A stretch of 64,000 nt of DNA, taken from assembly GCF_011038655.2 (NCBI RefSeq), contig NZ_CP064954.1, positions 1,178,001-1,242,000 of the forward strand. Direction: 5' to 3'. The position numbers were made by a program, and so were the translations under genes. This document shows, piece after piece, positions 23,062 through 32,494 of the stretch (the first letter of the stretch is position 1; each line of letters opens with the position of its first letter). Under the pieces are notes generated by a model. The model was given only the letters and a program-made list of their open reading frames with translations, was not told where the DNA came from and ran no database searches. The stretch comes from Corynebacterium lizhenjunii. Its GTDB lineage: Bacteria > Actinomycetota > Actinomycetes > Mycobacteriales > Mycobacteriaceae.

Positions 23062-23934
23062 ATGACTATGAGCGAGGATGGCCTCTTCGATGCAGCGGGA
23101 GTAGGACTTACTGGCCGTCCCCTGCGCGAGCTGCCAGAGCCCGCCCCGCTAGACAGTCACGGCCCGGCCACGATTATTAGCATGTGCAACCAGAAAGGTG
23201 GCGTGGGTAAGACCACCACCACCATCAACCTGGGCGCCTGCCTGGCGGAAGTCGGCCGTAAAGTCCTTTTGGTTGACCTGGACCCGCAAGGCGCGCTGAG
23301 CGCGGGACTGGGCCTGACGCACGATGAGATTGAAGACACCATCTATGACGTCATGCTGGACAGTCAAGTGTCCATTCATTCCGCCATCCGTTCCACGTCT
23401 GTACCTGGCCTAGACCTGGTCCCGGCTAATATCGACCTGTCAGCCGCGGAGATTCAACTGGTCAATGAGGTGGGGCGGGAGCACACCTTGGCCCGGGCCT
23501 TGCGGCCCATCCGCCGGGATTATGACTTCATCATTATTGACTGCCAGCCCTCGCTGGGGTTGCTCACTGTTAATGCGCTGGCGTGTTCCGATGGGGTAAT
23601 TATCCCAATGGAGTGCGAGTTCTTCTCCTTGCGCGGTCTGGCGCTGCTGACTGATACGGTGGAGAAGGTCTCGGAGCGGATCAACTTTGACCTAGAGACG
23701 CTGGGGATTTTGGTGACCATGTATGACCGGCGGACCAAGCACGCCCGCGAGGTCATGTCCCGGGTGGTGGATTATTTCCAGGATAAGGTTTTTGACACCG
23801 TCATCACGCGTACTGTGCGCTTCCCTGAGACCTCTGTTGCCGGAGAGGCGATTACCACGTGGGCGCCGCATTCACAGGCGGCAAAGCAATACCGTGACCT
23901 GGCGCGCGAGGTCATTGAGCGGACCTCCCGCTAG
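23062..23934 (+). CDS. parA: ParA-family ATPase
   Basis: 290 residues. The deviant Walker A KGGVGKTT is at 45-52. Walker A' VDLDPQGALSAG and Walker B FIIIDCQPSLGLL complete a Soj/ParA ATPase. The 38-residue N-terminal arm before the domain is typical of the paralogue encoded next to scpA in actinobacteria. It probably works in chromosome or cargo segregation with ScpA/ScpB nearby; no parB gene is adjacent. The first ATG (23062) was used; a second lies two codons later. Confidence 0.9.
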   Translation: MTMSEDGLFDAAGVGLTGRPLRELPEPAPLDSHGPATIISMCNQKGGVGKTTTTINLGACLAEVGRKVLLVDLDPQGALSAGLGLTHDEIEDTIYDVMLDSQVSIHSAIRSTSVPGLDLVPANIDLSAAEIQLVNEVGREHTLARALRPIRRDYDFIIIDCQPSLGLLTVNALACSDGVIIPMECEFFSLRGLALLTDTVEKVSERINFDLETLGILVTMYDRRTKHAREVMSRVVDYFQDKVFDTVITRTVRFPETSVAGEAITTWAPHSQAAKQYRDLAREVIERTSR

Positions 23935-23942
23935 GGGCGCGC

Positions 23943-24800
23943 TTGAACCCAGCTACGCCCGCGCAACCGGCTGCCCCCGGGGATGTCACACTGCCCGGCG
24001 GGGCCGTGCAGCCGGAAATCACCGGCTTTCGGATTGTCCTTGACAACTTTGAGGGCCCGTTTGACCTGCTCTTGCAGCTAATTCAGTCAAAAAAGATGAA
24101 CGTCACTGAGGTAGCTTTATCTGCGGTGACAGATGAATTTGTCTCCTACACGCGCGCGTTAGGCCAGACTGCCCAATTGGATGAGACGACTGAGTTTCTG
24201 GTAGTGGCAGCAACGCTTTTGGACTTAAAGGCGGCCCGGCTCCTGCCGCGCGGGGAGGTAGATGATCTGGAGGACCTGGCGTTGCTAGAGAGCCGGGATC
24301 TTCTCTTCGCCCGCTTGCTGCAATATAAGGCTTACCAGCAGGTGGCCGACATGATGTCCCAGTGGCAGCGGGCTGCGCGCCGGCGCTATCCGCGGGCCGT
24401 CAGCATGGAGGAAGATTTCACACACCTGCTCCCGCCGGTAGTGCTGGGGCATACTCCGGCCACGTTCGCGCAGCTGGCCGCTAGCGTCTTCCGCCCGCGA
24501 CCTGCAGAGGAGGTGGCCACCGGGCACGTGCACCAGGTCGCCGTTTCTGTGCCTGAACAAGCGGGCAAAATTCTGAGCACTCTCAAGCTCCTGGGTGCGG
24601 GCCAGCAGTTGAGCTTCACGGCGCTGACCCGTGATTGCACTGTGTCTATGGAAGTCGTCGGCCGTTTTCTTGCTCTGTTGGAGTTGTACAAGGCCCGCGC
24701 TATTGATGTTGAGCAGCCTGAGTCCTTGGGGCCTCTGGCTGTCGCCTGGACAGGTAAGGACGTAGACCCCGCCGTTGTTGCTGCCGCCAATTGGGATTAG
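23943..24800 (+). CDS. scpA: Segregation and condensation protein A
   Basis: 285 residues, TTG start 8 bases after the parA stop. After a Pro/Ala-rich arm the family hallmark FEGPFDLLLQLIQSKKMNVTEVALS begins at about residue 37, with the middle LLDLKAARLLPR and a winged-helix C-terminal part (ILSTLKLLGAGQQLSFTAL). ScpA is the kleisin that bridges SMC heads together with ScpB. Its partner scpB is normally next; here it is separated by an opposing HNH gene. Confidence 0.93.
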   Translation: MNPATPAQPAAPGDVTLPGGAVQPEITGFRIVLDNFEGPFDLLLQLIQSKKMNVTEVALSAVTDEFVSYTRALGQTAQLDETTEFLVVAATLLDLKAARLLPRGEVDDLEDLALLESRDLLFARLLQYKAYQQVADMMSQWQRAARRRYPRAVSMEEDFTHLLPPVVLGHTPATFAQLAASVFRPRPAEEVATGHVHQVAVSVPEQAGKILSTLKLLGAGQQLSFTALTRDCTVSMEVVGRFLALLELYKARAIDVEQPESLGPLAVAWTGKDVDPAVVAAANWD

Positions 24801-25062
24801 TCCACCTCCTCGGACCCGCGCGTCTAGTCCGCCCGCGCATACTCCTAGCTCGTCCCACACCGATGTGCTTGGGTGCAGCGTGTGCAAACGGACACACCCG
24901 CGCACCTATAGCCCCTTCCGCGCGCTTTCTGTCGTCGCGGTTGGGGCTGTGTACTTTCCGATGCCGCCAGCTTCCTGCCGCCCGCCGGTGCCTGCCATCT
25001 GGCAAGAGGACGCATACCTTCCGGCTGGTCCGCTTGCTGGCCTCTAGCTGGTCTGCTGGCGG
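24801..25062 (+). other. Gap between convergent scpA and HNH genes
   Basis: 262 bases, no gene visible. It includes a short sequence close to the 13-bp word (TTCCGATGCCGCC at 24957) and, near its right end, GCTGGT/CTAGCT motifs that resemble the HNH 3'-end repeats. No clear terminator with a T-run was seen. Confidence 0.4.
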
Positions 25063-26277
25063 CTAGCTTTCCGGTGGCGGTGTTGCCTGGTGATGGGCTT
25101 CCGGTGGCGGTGGTGCCTGGTGTTGGGCTTCCGGTGGTGGTGTTGCTTGGTGGTGGGCGGGCGGTGGGGAGTTGGTGGGTGGGGAGGTGGTGGGTGTGGC
25201 TGATGGCGGTGTGGGCGCGGGCCGGGTTTGTATTGGTGGTGCGCCACCGGGTGCTTGCCACCCAACCCCGGTACCCATGCGCACCATCCGACCCCGGGTT
25301 ATTGGGATGCCATCTGGTGGGTGGTCCTCATTAGCACCGTTATGGTGCGGACACAATGGGGTCAGATTTGACATGTTGGTCTGGCCACCCTGGTTCCAGG
25401 GGTGGATGTGGTGGATTTGGCACTTATCAAACGGCAAGTGACAGCCTATCCAGGAGCATTCTGCTCCTTCGGCGAGTAGCAATAGGCGTTGCTTAGAGTT
25501 AGCGCTACGCGAATAACGGTACAAATCCAGAGGGCCATGCTCACGCGATAGCGCTGCGATAAACCCATAGTCCAGACACAACCGTTCCAGGAGGTCTTTA
25601 CCGGTGAGGATGGCGCCGTTGGAGGCACGGACGCGAATATCGGCATCGGTGGGATACCGGCCGGGGTTGTGCATCCGGTCGACGAACTCACAAATCTGAT
25701 CCAGGTAGATGGGGATGATTGGGATGTAGCGTTGTTTGCCAGCACCCCCGCCCCTAAAGACTGCAAGAAAGCTTTCTACTTGGTCTTGAGGGTCAACCAC
25801 AGCGTGGACATCCATAATGTCGACAGATTTGCCCGTGGCTTTGAGCGTGGCTAGCCCATTAGCGTGATGGGTGAGGCTTACGCCTTCTTTATCTTCACGT
25901 GGCTTGGCTAGTTTCTTTAGCTGCTCGCGGGCAACGGCCTCGATTTGTGCGGCAGGCGTCTTGCAGAGTTTGACGCGTAGTTTCCATTTGGCGAGTTTGT
26001 CGGCAACTCGCTTGGTTTTGGACTCGATGAAGTCTAAGGCTTCAGCAGAATGTCCTTGGCTGCGGGCAGCGGTTAGGGCTTTGTATTGCAGGCCAGTGTA
26101 GGTGGTGGGTCCGTAGTAGGTGTTGTACAGCGTGACGTACTTGCGTGCGACAAACGGGCACAGCCCGTTTGCCGTGAGGTCTTCGACGCTGTGGCCGGCG
26201 AAACCAGCTAGTGCGTCGATGACGGGGCCTTGGCCCGCAAGTAGTGTCTCGAAGTTCATGCCACCGAGAATAAACAC
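25063..26277 (-). CDS. DUF222/HNH endonuclease-family protein
   Basis: 404 residues from GTG at 26277 (398 from ATG at 26259; neither has a strong ribosome site). The N-terminal two thirds is the helical DUF222-like region. The HNH motif with zinc Cys residues follows at about 280-325: CSWIGC, CQIHHIHPWNQGG, NLTPLCPHHN. The last 70 residues are Pro/His/Ala/Gln-rich repeats (PPPEAHHQA units). Such genes occur in many copies in actinobacteria and are suspected selfish or defence elements. It opposes and splits the scpA-scpB pair. A paralogue is at 52069. Confidence 0.82.
   Translation of the reverse strand: MFILGGMNFETLLAGQGPVIDALAGFAGHSVEDLTANGLCPFVARKYVTLYNTYYGPTTYTGLQYKALTAARSQGHSAEALDFIESKTKRVADKLAKWKLRVKLCKTPAAQIEAVAREQLKKLAKPREDKEGVSLTHHANGLATLKATGKSVDIMDVHAVVDPQDQVESFLAVFRGGGAGKQRYIPIIPIYLDQICEFVDRMHNPGRYPTDADIRVRASNGAILTGKDLLERLCLDYGFIAALSREHGPLDLYRYSRSANSKQRLLLLAEGAECSWIGCHLPFDKCQIHHIHPWNQGGQTNMSNLTPLCPHHNGANEDHPPDGIPITRGRMVRMGTGVGWQAPGGAPPIQTRPAPTPPSATPTTSPPTNSPPPAHHQATPPPEAQHQAPPPPEAHHQATPPPES
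25064..25160. repeat. Tandem repeats of about 33 bp at the HNH gene 3' end
   Basis: About three units starting CTTCCGGTGGCGGTG, spaced 33 bp, encode the repeated Pro/Glu/His/Gln tail of the minus-strand HNH protein. The repeats keep the reading frame, so copy number may vary between strains without loss of the protein. Confidence 0.75.
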
Positions 26278-26572
26278 TCTCGCGGGATGTTCGCAAGGGT
26301 TATCGGAAAATTGTCCGCTCGAGTGTGCAATGAGGGTAAACTTTGGGAGGATTTACCGATGGTAATGGGGCACCCACACGGGGGTGACTCAACCCAGACG
26401 GGGGTAGGCCGATCGCGGCGCTCAAGCGGGATTTCGGTCTGGATGTCGGCGCTAGGCGGTAGCAATGGCAGGCGGGGTGTCGGCGCCAGGTTAGAGCAAA
26501 GGAGGGCAGGGGGGCGGCGGTGGGCGGGGCATCGGCAGGCTGGGGTTAAGGCGAGGGGTAAAGTGATGCCCC
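26278..26572 (+). other. Gap before scpB
   Basis: 295 bases with no gene. It must hold the scpB promoter and the opposing HNH promoter. Its right half is G-rich and contains a near copy of the 13-bp word (GGGGCATCGGCAGGCT at 26526). Weak purine runs lie just upstream of scpB. Confidence 0.4.
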
Positions 26573-27118
26573 ATGGAGCTGCCGTTTGTATCCACGCTGC
26601 GCTCGCGGGTGGAGTCGATATTGCTGGTGGTCGACAATCCGGTCACGGTCGAGGCGTTGAGTCGCGCGCTAGAGGCTGAGCCTACGGTGATTAGCGATAC
26701 GCTGCGCGGCATTGCCCGCGAGTTTGCGCAGCGTGGATCCGGGTTTGACCTGCGGGAAACGGCGGAGGGTTGGCGCCTTTATACGCGCAAAGACAACGCC
26801 GAGGCTGTGGAGGCATTCTTGCTCGACGGCACGCAGACACGCCTGTCGCGCGCGGCGATGGAGACGTTAGCGGTCATTGCCTACCGGCAGCCGGTCACGC
26901 GCGCGCAGGTAGCCGCGGTGCGCGGAGTTAACGTGGACGGCGTTATGCGCACGCTGGTGCTGCGGGGATTGGTCCGCGAGGTGCCCAGCGACTCCCACGC
27001 ACACTTGTATGAGACCACGGAGCTCTTTGTGGAATTATTGGGCATAGACTCACTGGCGCACCTGCCCGATTTGGCGCCTTTGCTTCCGGATGTGGATGCG
27101 ATTGAGGAGGAGTATTAG
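26573..27118 (+). CDS. scpB: Segregation and condensation protein B
   Basis: 181 residues. Two winged-helix domains are visible: SRVESILLVVDNPVTVEALSRAL at the start and AAMETLAVIAYRQPVTRAQ-AAVRGVNVDG-MRTL in the second half, the ScpB hallmark. It binds ScpA and stabilises the SMC complex. The ATG at 26573 was chosen for homology to MELPF-type starts; ATG/GTG codons a few bases upstream are alternatives. rluB follows after 112 bases. Confidence 0.92.
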   Translation: MELPFVSTLRSRVESILLVVDNPVTVEALSRALEAEPTVISDTLRGIAREFAQRGSGFDLRETAEGWRLYTRKDNAEAVEAFLLDGTQTRLSRAAMETLAVIAYRQPVTRAQVAAVRGVNVDGVMRTLVLRGLVREVPSDSHAHLYETTELFVELLGIDSLAHLPDLAPLLPDVDAIEEEY

Positions 27119-27230
27119 CCGCTGACTAACCGCGGGAGGCTTCAGACAGGTAGGATGTGGGGCCAGACCACAGTGGACTCCGTACAGGTGTCCATCAAGA
27201 TTTCCATATAGTAAGGACACGTGATTCTTC

Positions 27231-28217
27231 GTGACTCCACCCGCTCGCCGCGACGGCACACCGGAAAGGAAGCAGCGTGATAGTGACATGCTGCTGTCCA
27301 ACGCCAAGCCTGCACGCCGCCAACATGTAAAACGCGCAGACCGCAATGCAAAAGCGCCCGCCACTGGCAAGGCCACAGCCGAGTCGGTAGCCCAGGCATT
27401 GGGTGCCGATTGGCTGGTAGAGGACCTGCGCGGTGCGGGCGGGAGCAGGCACGCTGAGGCTGAGGGGGCATCGGCAGACCAGGCGGCAGGTGAGCGCTTG
27501 CAAAAAGTCCTGGCTAAAGCCGGGGTGGCCTCGCGCCGTCATGCGGAAATCCTTATCGACAAGGGCCGCGTGGAGGTCAACGGGCAGGTCATCACCAAGC
27601 AGGGCACCCGCGTGAACCCCAACGTGGACGTGATCCGCGTGGATGGCGTGCGTATTAATGTCAATGAGAACCATCAGTATTTTGTGTTGAATAAGCCGCG
27701 GGGCATGCAATCGACCATGTCGGACGATTTGGGCCGTCCTTGCGTGGGCGACGTGGTGGCAGAAAAGGTCGCCGCAGGACAACGGTTGTTCCACGTGGGC
27801 CGCCTGGACGCTGATACTGAAGGCCTGTTGCTGCTGACCAACGACGGCGAGCTGGCCAACCGCTTGATGCACCCGCGCTACGAAGTCTCCAAAACCTACC
27901 TGGCAACGGTGCTCGGGGAGGCGGACAGGAAGCTACTGCGCACCCTCAAGGAGGGCATAGAGCTGGAAGACGGCCTGGCACAAGTGGATTTTGCGCAGAT
28001 TGTGGACAAGAACCAAGGTTTGTCTCTAATTCGCTTGGAGCTGCACGAGGGCCGCAAGCACATTGTGCGCCGTATGCTCAAGGAGGCTGGCTATCCGGTG
28101 CAGCGGCTGGTGCGCACAAAGATGCACACCGTGCAGTTAGGGGACATGAAGCCTGGCAGCCTGCGGGCGCTGAATTCTAACGAGCTGACCAGCCTATATA
28201 AGGCGGTGGGGATGTAA
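27231..28217 (+). CDS. rluB: Pseudouridine synthase RluB family
   Basis: 328 residues, GTG start. A basic, likely disordered arm of about 85 residues (common in actinobacteria) precedes an S4 domain ([18 protein letters not shown]). The RsuA/RluB catalytic domain carries [11 protein letters not shown] (190-200) with the catalytic Asp193. Further landmarks are [14 protein letters not shown] and [12 protein letters not shown]. It makes pseudouridine in 23S rRNA (E. coli position 2605). Its TAA overlaps the cmk ATG. Confidence 0.93.
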   Translation: MTPPARRDGTPERKQRDSDMLLSNAKPARRQHVKRADRNAKAPATGKATAESVAQALGADWLVEDLRGAGGSRHAEAEGASADQAAGERLQKVLAKAGVASRRHAEILIDKGRVEVNGQVITKQGTRVNPNVDVIRVDGVRINVNENHQYFVLNKPRGMQSTMSDDLGRPCVGDVVAEKVAAGQRLFHVGRLDADTEGLLLLTNDGELANRLMHPRYEVSKTYLATVLGEADRKLLRTLKEGIELEDGLAQVDFAQIVDKNQGLSLIRLELHEGRKHIVRRMLKEAGYPVQRLVRTKMHTVQLGDMKPGSLRALNSNELTSLYKAVGM

Positions 28218-28912
28218 TGATTAGTAACTTGGCAGATGATGGTTTGATTGTGGCTGTGGATGGGCCTTCGGGCACTGGGAAGTCCTCGACGTGCCGGGCG
28301 TTGGCAAAGCAGCTGGATGCGCGCTATATCGACACGGGGGCGATGTATCGTATTGCCACGTTGGCGGTGTTGCGCGCGGGTGTGGACCCGGCAGATAATG
28401 CTGAGGTGATTGCTGCGACGGCGGATTTGCCGCTGGAGGTTAGTGACGATCCTGATTCGAAGCAGGTCTTTTTGGCCGGCGAGGACGTTTCCCGGGAGAT
28501 TCGCGGGGATGAGGTCACCCGCGCGGTTTCTGCAGTTTCTGCTATCCCGCAGGTGCGGCACAATTTGGTGGAGCTGCAGCGCAAGCTGGCGCGCACGTCG
28601 CACCGGGCGATTGTGGAGGGCCGCGACATTGGCACCGTGGTGCTTGCCGATGCCCCCGCAAAGGTCTACCTGACTGCCTCCGCGCAGGTGCGTGCCCAGC
28701 GCCGCTATGAGCAAAATCTTGCTGCAGGCATGGAGGCCGACTTTGACGCTGTGCTTGCCGATGTCCAGCGCCGCGACGCCGCGGATTCCTCCCGCGCCAC
28801 CTCGCCGCTGCGACCTGCCGATGATGCCCGCGTGGTGGATACTTCCGACATGACGTTGGACGAGGTTCTCGACTGCCTGATTGAGATTGTGAAGGAGACT
28901 GCACATGAGTAA
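28217..28912 (+). CDS. cmk: Cytidylate kinase
   Basis: 231 residues. P-loop GPSGTGKSS (16-24), NMP-binding elements YIDTGAMYR and [23 protein letters not shown] are all present. The enzyme phosphorylates CMP and dCMP with ATP. It overlaps rluB by one base and der by 8 bases, giving a translationally coupled rluB-cmk-der unit. Confidence 0.96.
   Translation: MISNLADDGLIVAVDGPSGTGKSSTCRALAKQLDARYIDTGAMYRIATLAVLRAGVDPADNAEVIAATADLPLEVSDDPDSKQVFLAGEDVSREIRGDEVTRAVSAVSAIPQVRHNLVELQRKLARTSHRAIVEGRDIGTVVLADAPAKVYLTASAQVRAQRRYEQNLAAGMEADFDAVLADVQRRDAADSSRATSPLRPADDARVVDTSDMTLDEVLDCLIEIVKETAHE
28642..28654 (+). repeat. Copy of 13-bp word GCTTGCCGATGCC
   Basis: Exact copy in cmk encoding Leu-Ala-Asp-Ala-Pro; two further core copies follow within 175 bases (28756 and 28816). 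Confidence 0.8.
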
Positions 28913-30551
28913 TTCCCCAACCGGTAGCTCGGGACATGAGCAGGAGCCGGAAACTGTATTCCACTATCCTCATGGAAAGTTGGAGGAAGAGGAAGTGCGC
29001 GCACCCCATGATGGGTGGGCGGATGCCGACTTTGAGGAGGCAGACTTTGGTGACTTCGACTTTGATGAGGCCGAGTTTGATTCAGCCGGGTTCGACGACT
29101 CTGAATTTGGGAAGCCCGAATTTGGAGATGCTGAATATGCCATTGGCGCCATCAACGAAGAAGCGCTGACGGAAGAGCAATGGGCGGAGATTGAGCGCGC
29201 CTATGGCGTTAACGCCGATGGACATATTGAAGAAAACCTATGCACGGTAGCTGTGGTGGGCAGGCCCAATGTGGGCAAATCCTCCCTGGTGAACCGCTTC
29301 TTGGGCCGACGTGAGGCTGTGGTGGAAGACCACCCGGGCGTTACCCGCGACCGTATTTCCTACGTGGCGGAGTGGAACGGGCAGCGTTTTTTGGTTCAGG
29401 ACACCGGCGGGTGGGACCCCAACGTCAAAGGCATTCACGCGGCGATTGCCCGGCAGGCGGAAGTGGCAATGTCTACGGCGGATGTCATCGTCTTTGTGGT
29501 TGATACCAAGGTGGGCATCACGGAGACGGACTCGGTAATGGCGCGCAAGCTGCAAAAATCGGATGTGCCCGTGGTGCTGGTGTCCAATAAGTTTGACTCG
29601 GACAACATGTACGCGGACATGGCGGAGTTTTATGCCCTGGGATTGGGCGATCCCTGGCCGGTATCTGCCCAACACGGCCGCGGTGGCGCGGATGTGCTCG
29701 ACGAGGTCTTGCGACTGTTCCCAGACCAGCCCCGGGCGGCGTCGATTACCTCTGGTCCGCGCCGCGTGGCCCTAGTGGGCAAGCCGAATGTGGGGAAGTC
29801 TTCGCTGTTGAATAAGTTCACGGGCGAGGAGCGCTCCGTGGTAGATAACGTGGCGGGTACGACTGTGGACCCGGTGGACTCGCTGGTCCAGCTGGATCAG
29901 CAATTGTGGAAGTTTATTGATACCGCTGGCCTGCGTAAGAAGGTCAAGAATGCCCAGGGGCATGAGTATTATGCCTCCCTGCGTACACGCGGTGTAATCG
30001 ATGCTGCTGAGGTGTGCGTGATGCTCATTGATGCCTCTCAGGAAATCTCTGAGCAGGACCAACGCGTGCTTAACATGGTGTTGGAAGCCGGCAAGGCCTT
30101 GGTCATCGCCTTTAATAAGTGGGATCTGATGTCTGAGGATCGCCGCTACTTCTTGGACCGGGAAATTGAGCAACAGCTGGCGCACCTGCCGTGGGTTTCG
30201 CGTATCAATATCTCTGCCCAGACCGGCCGTGCCCTGCAGAAACTCGAGCCAGCCATGCTGGAGGCGCTGGATTCTTGGGACCAACGCGTCTCCACCGGGC
30301 AGCTGAACACCTGGTTGCGTGAGGCTATCGCGGCTAATCCGCCACCGATGAAGAATAACCGTCTGCCGCGGGTGCTTTTTGCCACCCAGGCGTCTACGCA
30401 GCCGCCAACCATCGTGCTGTTTACCACCGGCTTCCTTGATGCCGGGTACCGGCGCTACCTGGAGCGCAAGTTCCGCGAGCGCTTTGGTTTCCACGGCTCG
30501 CCCGTGCGAATTGCGGTGCGGGTGCGCGAGCGTCGTACGAAGAAGCGCTAG
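28905..30551 (+). CDS. der: Ribosome-assembly GTPase Der (EngA) with acidic N-terminal extension
   Basis: 548 residues; typical Der is about 440-490. Residues 1-110 are an added acidic arm with repeating (D/E)-F units (about 40-78, such as [20 protein letters not shown]). Two tandem G domains follow: G1 GRPNVGKSS at 119-127 with DTGGWDP, and GKPNVGKSS at about 291-299 with [12 protein letters not shown] and NKWD supply the guanine-binding motifs. A C-terminal KH-like domain ends the protein ([19 protein letters not shown]). It acts in 50S subunit maturation. The role of the arm is unknown; it may shield the basic RNA-binding surface. Confidence 0.95.
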   Translation: MSNSPTGSSGHEQEPETVFHYPHGKLEEEEVRAPHDGWADADFEEADFGDFDFDEAEFDSAGFDDSEFGKPEFGDAEYAIGAINEEALTEEQWAEIERAYGVNADGHIEENLCTVAVVGRPNVGKSSLVNRFLGRREAVVEDHPGVTRDRISYVAEWNGQRFLVQDTGGWDPNVKGIHAAIARQAEVAMSTADVIVFVVDTKVGITETDSVMARKLQKSDVPVVLVSNKFDSDNMYADMAEFYALGLGDPWPVSAQHGRGGADVLDEVLRLFPDQPRAASITSGPRRVALVGKPNVGKSSLLNKFTGEERSVVDNVAGTTVDPVDSLVQLDQQLWKFIDTAGLRKKVKNAQGHEYYASLRTRGVIDAAEVCVMLIDASQEISEQDQRVLNMVLEAGKALVIAFNKWDLMSEDRRYFLDREIEQQLAHLPWVSRINISAQTGRALQKLEPAMLEALDSWDQRVSTGQLNTWLREAIAANPPPMKNNRLPRVLFATQASTQPPTIVLFTTGFLDAGYRRYLERKFRERFGFHGSPVRIAVRVRERRTKKR

Positions 30552-30720
30552 CCCTCGCGCCTAAGGCTCGCCCCTGCTGCGGGCATGCTGTCTACGGCCC
30601 GCCCACCGGGCATGCTGCCTATTGTCTGGCCGGATGGCATAATGCTAAAGGCCCCCGCGGCGGGCATAGTGCTAGACGCCCGCCCAGCGGGCTAAACGCC
30701 CACTGTTCGCCCTGCGGGTG
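30552..30720. repeat. Degenerate palindromic repeats after der
   Basis: About four or five imperfect units of 26-30 bp combine CGGGCAT, a TGCT core and GCCCGCC (for example at 30578, 30609 and 30659). Each can fold into a small hairpin, as in REP-like repeats. They directly abut the truncated 5' end of the dcu pseudogene, and so may mark the deletion endpoint or serve as the der terminator. Confidence 0.55.
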
Positions 30721-31584
30721 TCGAACCGGGCATGTCGTTTATACGATGTTTCCCATCATTGAGGATATCGCCTTGAAGAAGGGCATTCGCCCCGAATGCC
30801 CCATGGCTGTGGCCTCCACGTCTGTGCAGATGGGCATTCCGCAGATATTGATGGTGGCCATTCCCGCCTCACTGTCCGGAGTGGTGCTCGCGGCACTGTG
30901 GTCGCTGCGCCGCGGCAAGGATCTGGATAAAGATCCGGTGTTTCAAGAAAAAATGCAGGATCCGGAGTTTGCGCAATCGATCCAAACCTCTAGCCATTCC
31001 CTGCTCGACGAGGTATTCCCGGCCAGCGCAAAACGCTCTGTGGTCATCTTCCTGTCCGCCATCGGCCTCGTGGTGTTGCTTGGTGCTGTAGAGGCTCTGC
31101 GACCATCCTTTCCAACAGAAGATGGTGAGCTCAAAGCCTTGTCGATGAACCTGGCCATCCAAATGGTCATGCTGGCTGCTGGTGCTGCGATCTTGATTCT
31201 GTGTGAAGTAGATAATAAGAAGATTGCCTCCACCCCGGTGTTTAAGGCTGGTATGACCGCAGTGTTTTCCGTCTTTGGCGTAGCGTGGATGGCCGACACC
31301 TTCTTTGAACACCACGTAGAGGCCCTGGAGGCTAGCCTGGGCGGGGTAGTTGAAAGTGCACCGTGGGCATTGACCCTGCGGTCATCGTCGGCTTCTACGG
31401 CGCTGCCTATGGCTATTTCATCCTGCCTACCTATCCCTCAGATTTGGCGTGTATTGGGTTTGACCGTACGGGCACCACGCGCATCGGCAAGTTTGTGATC
31501 AACCATTCCTTTATTATTCCCGGCGCGATTTCAGTGTTCACGTCCTGCGTGGTCGGCTCCCTGCTGGCGGGAGTGCTGCTCTAG
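30719..31584 (+). pseudogene. Decayed anaerobic C4-dicarboxylate transporter (Dcu family)
   Basis: Homology to DcuA/DcuB begins in the middle of the protein at CRTGHVVYTMFP (codons from 30719), before any start codon, so about 115 N-terminal residues are missing. After ASTSVQMG a stretch of roughly 30 residues is missing before QILMVAIPASLSG. After ESAPWAL another roughly 30 residues are lost and the frame shifts: the homologous end ([12 protein letters not shown]...[20 protein letters not shown]) is read in another frame from 31363 to 31584. The conserved end [15 protein letters not shown] is intact. Several independent lesions make this a relic; sequencing error could explain the frameshift but not the deletions. 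Confidence 0.85.
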
Positions 31585-31596
31585 CTTAACCTTCGG

Positions 31597-32385
31597 CTAT
31601 TCGCGTGCGAGCAGGAACGCGTCCGTGCGGTAGGGGATAGCTAGCTCTTCGTCCGGGCTGTGCCCCAGGTGCTCGTAGAGGTACCAGTCCAGGTTCTGTG
31701 TCATTCGCTGGCGAACGCTCGAGCCGTTGCGCAGCCAGTAGGCGCGAGTGTGCATGAGGCTGTGCAGCTGGGGCGGGGTGAGTTGGTGCTCCCATTGCAG
31801 CCTAAGCTCCCGATGCCCCCGCCACGGCCCGGCTATCCTGGGCACAAAGCCCCGGGCGTGCACATCACCGGAGTGCATAATGCGGCTAAGCCGTAGCACC
31901 CACGGGGCGGCCTCGACATCAATGGTGTTCCACACCAGTAGAACGTGCCCGCCGGGGCGAATGATGCGGTCGAGTTCCGTGCACGCGGCTTCCACATCGA
32001 CCCAATGCCAGGCCTGAGCGCAGGTGGCGGCATCGACACTATTGTCTGCAAGCCCGGTGGCTTCGGCGGTGGCTTGCCAGACGGGGGCATCGACAGACTC
32101 CCGCAACTGGCGGCACATCTGCTGGGAAGGATCCAAGGCGAGAACCTGCGGGGCGTGCACGGTGCGGGTAAATTTACCAGTGCCCGCGCCGATGTCCACC
32201 ACGCGCTGCGCACCGCGCAGCAAATCTGCTACCTCTAGCGGGTACCCCGGGCGGATGTCATCGTATTCATCTGCCCCCTGCTCGAAAGCAGCGGCGCCAG
32301 CCAAACGCTGGGACGGGGTACTAAAACGTGGCTCTTGGCGGCGCGACGGCCGCCGATATGCGGGGTAATTAGCAGGCAAAGACAT
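31597..32385 (-). CDS. Class I SAM-dependent methyltransferase
   Basis: 262 residues. Motif I VVDIGAGTGKFTR at about 63-75, the acidic motif LALDPSQQM and the later RIIRPGGHVLLVWN are those of the methyltransferase-11/UbiE-like fold. The N-terminal FEQGADEYDDIRPGYP is typical of uncharacterised yeast Crg1/trans-aconitate-like methyltransferases. The substrate is unknown. The start follows a TACAGT box by 8 bases, suggesting a leaderless mRNA. Confidence 0.85.
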   Translation of the reverse strand: MSLPANYPAYRRPSRRQEPRFSTPSQRLAGAAAFEQGADEYDDIRPGYPLEVADLLRGAQRVVDIGAGTGKFTRTVHAPQVLALDPSQQMCRQLRESVDAPVWQATAEATGLADNSVDAATCAQAWHWVDVEAACTELDRIIRPGGHVLLVWNTIDVEAAPWVLRLSRIMHSGDVHARGFVPRIAGPWRGHRELRLQWEHQLTPPQLHSLMHTRAYWLRNGSSVRQRMTQNLDWYLYEHLGHSPDEELAIPYRTDAFLLARE

Positions 32386-32393
32386 GGCCTTTA

Positions 32394-32399
32394 ACTGTA
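32394..32399 (-). promoter_or_regulatory. -10 box of a leaderless promoter (methyltransferase)
   Basis: TACAGT on the minus strand ends 8 bases before the ATG at 32385; AAAGG within those bases could instead act as a ribosome site if the start of transcription lies further out. Confidence 0.5.
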
Positions 32400-32494
32400 G
32401 CGCGCACGGGGGTAAGTGGTAACGTTAAGACGCCGCCGGGGCGCTGTGTTCCAGGCGGCATGGTTGTCTGTAGTCCTGGGCAGGAGGGTTGTTC

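Noticed and set aside
25064..25160. Possible CRISPR array at the HNH 3' end
   Set aside because: The units are contiguous, with no unique spacers, and encode an in-frame protein tail.
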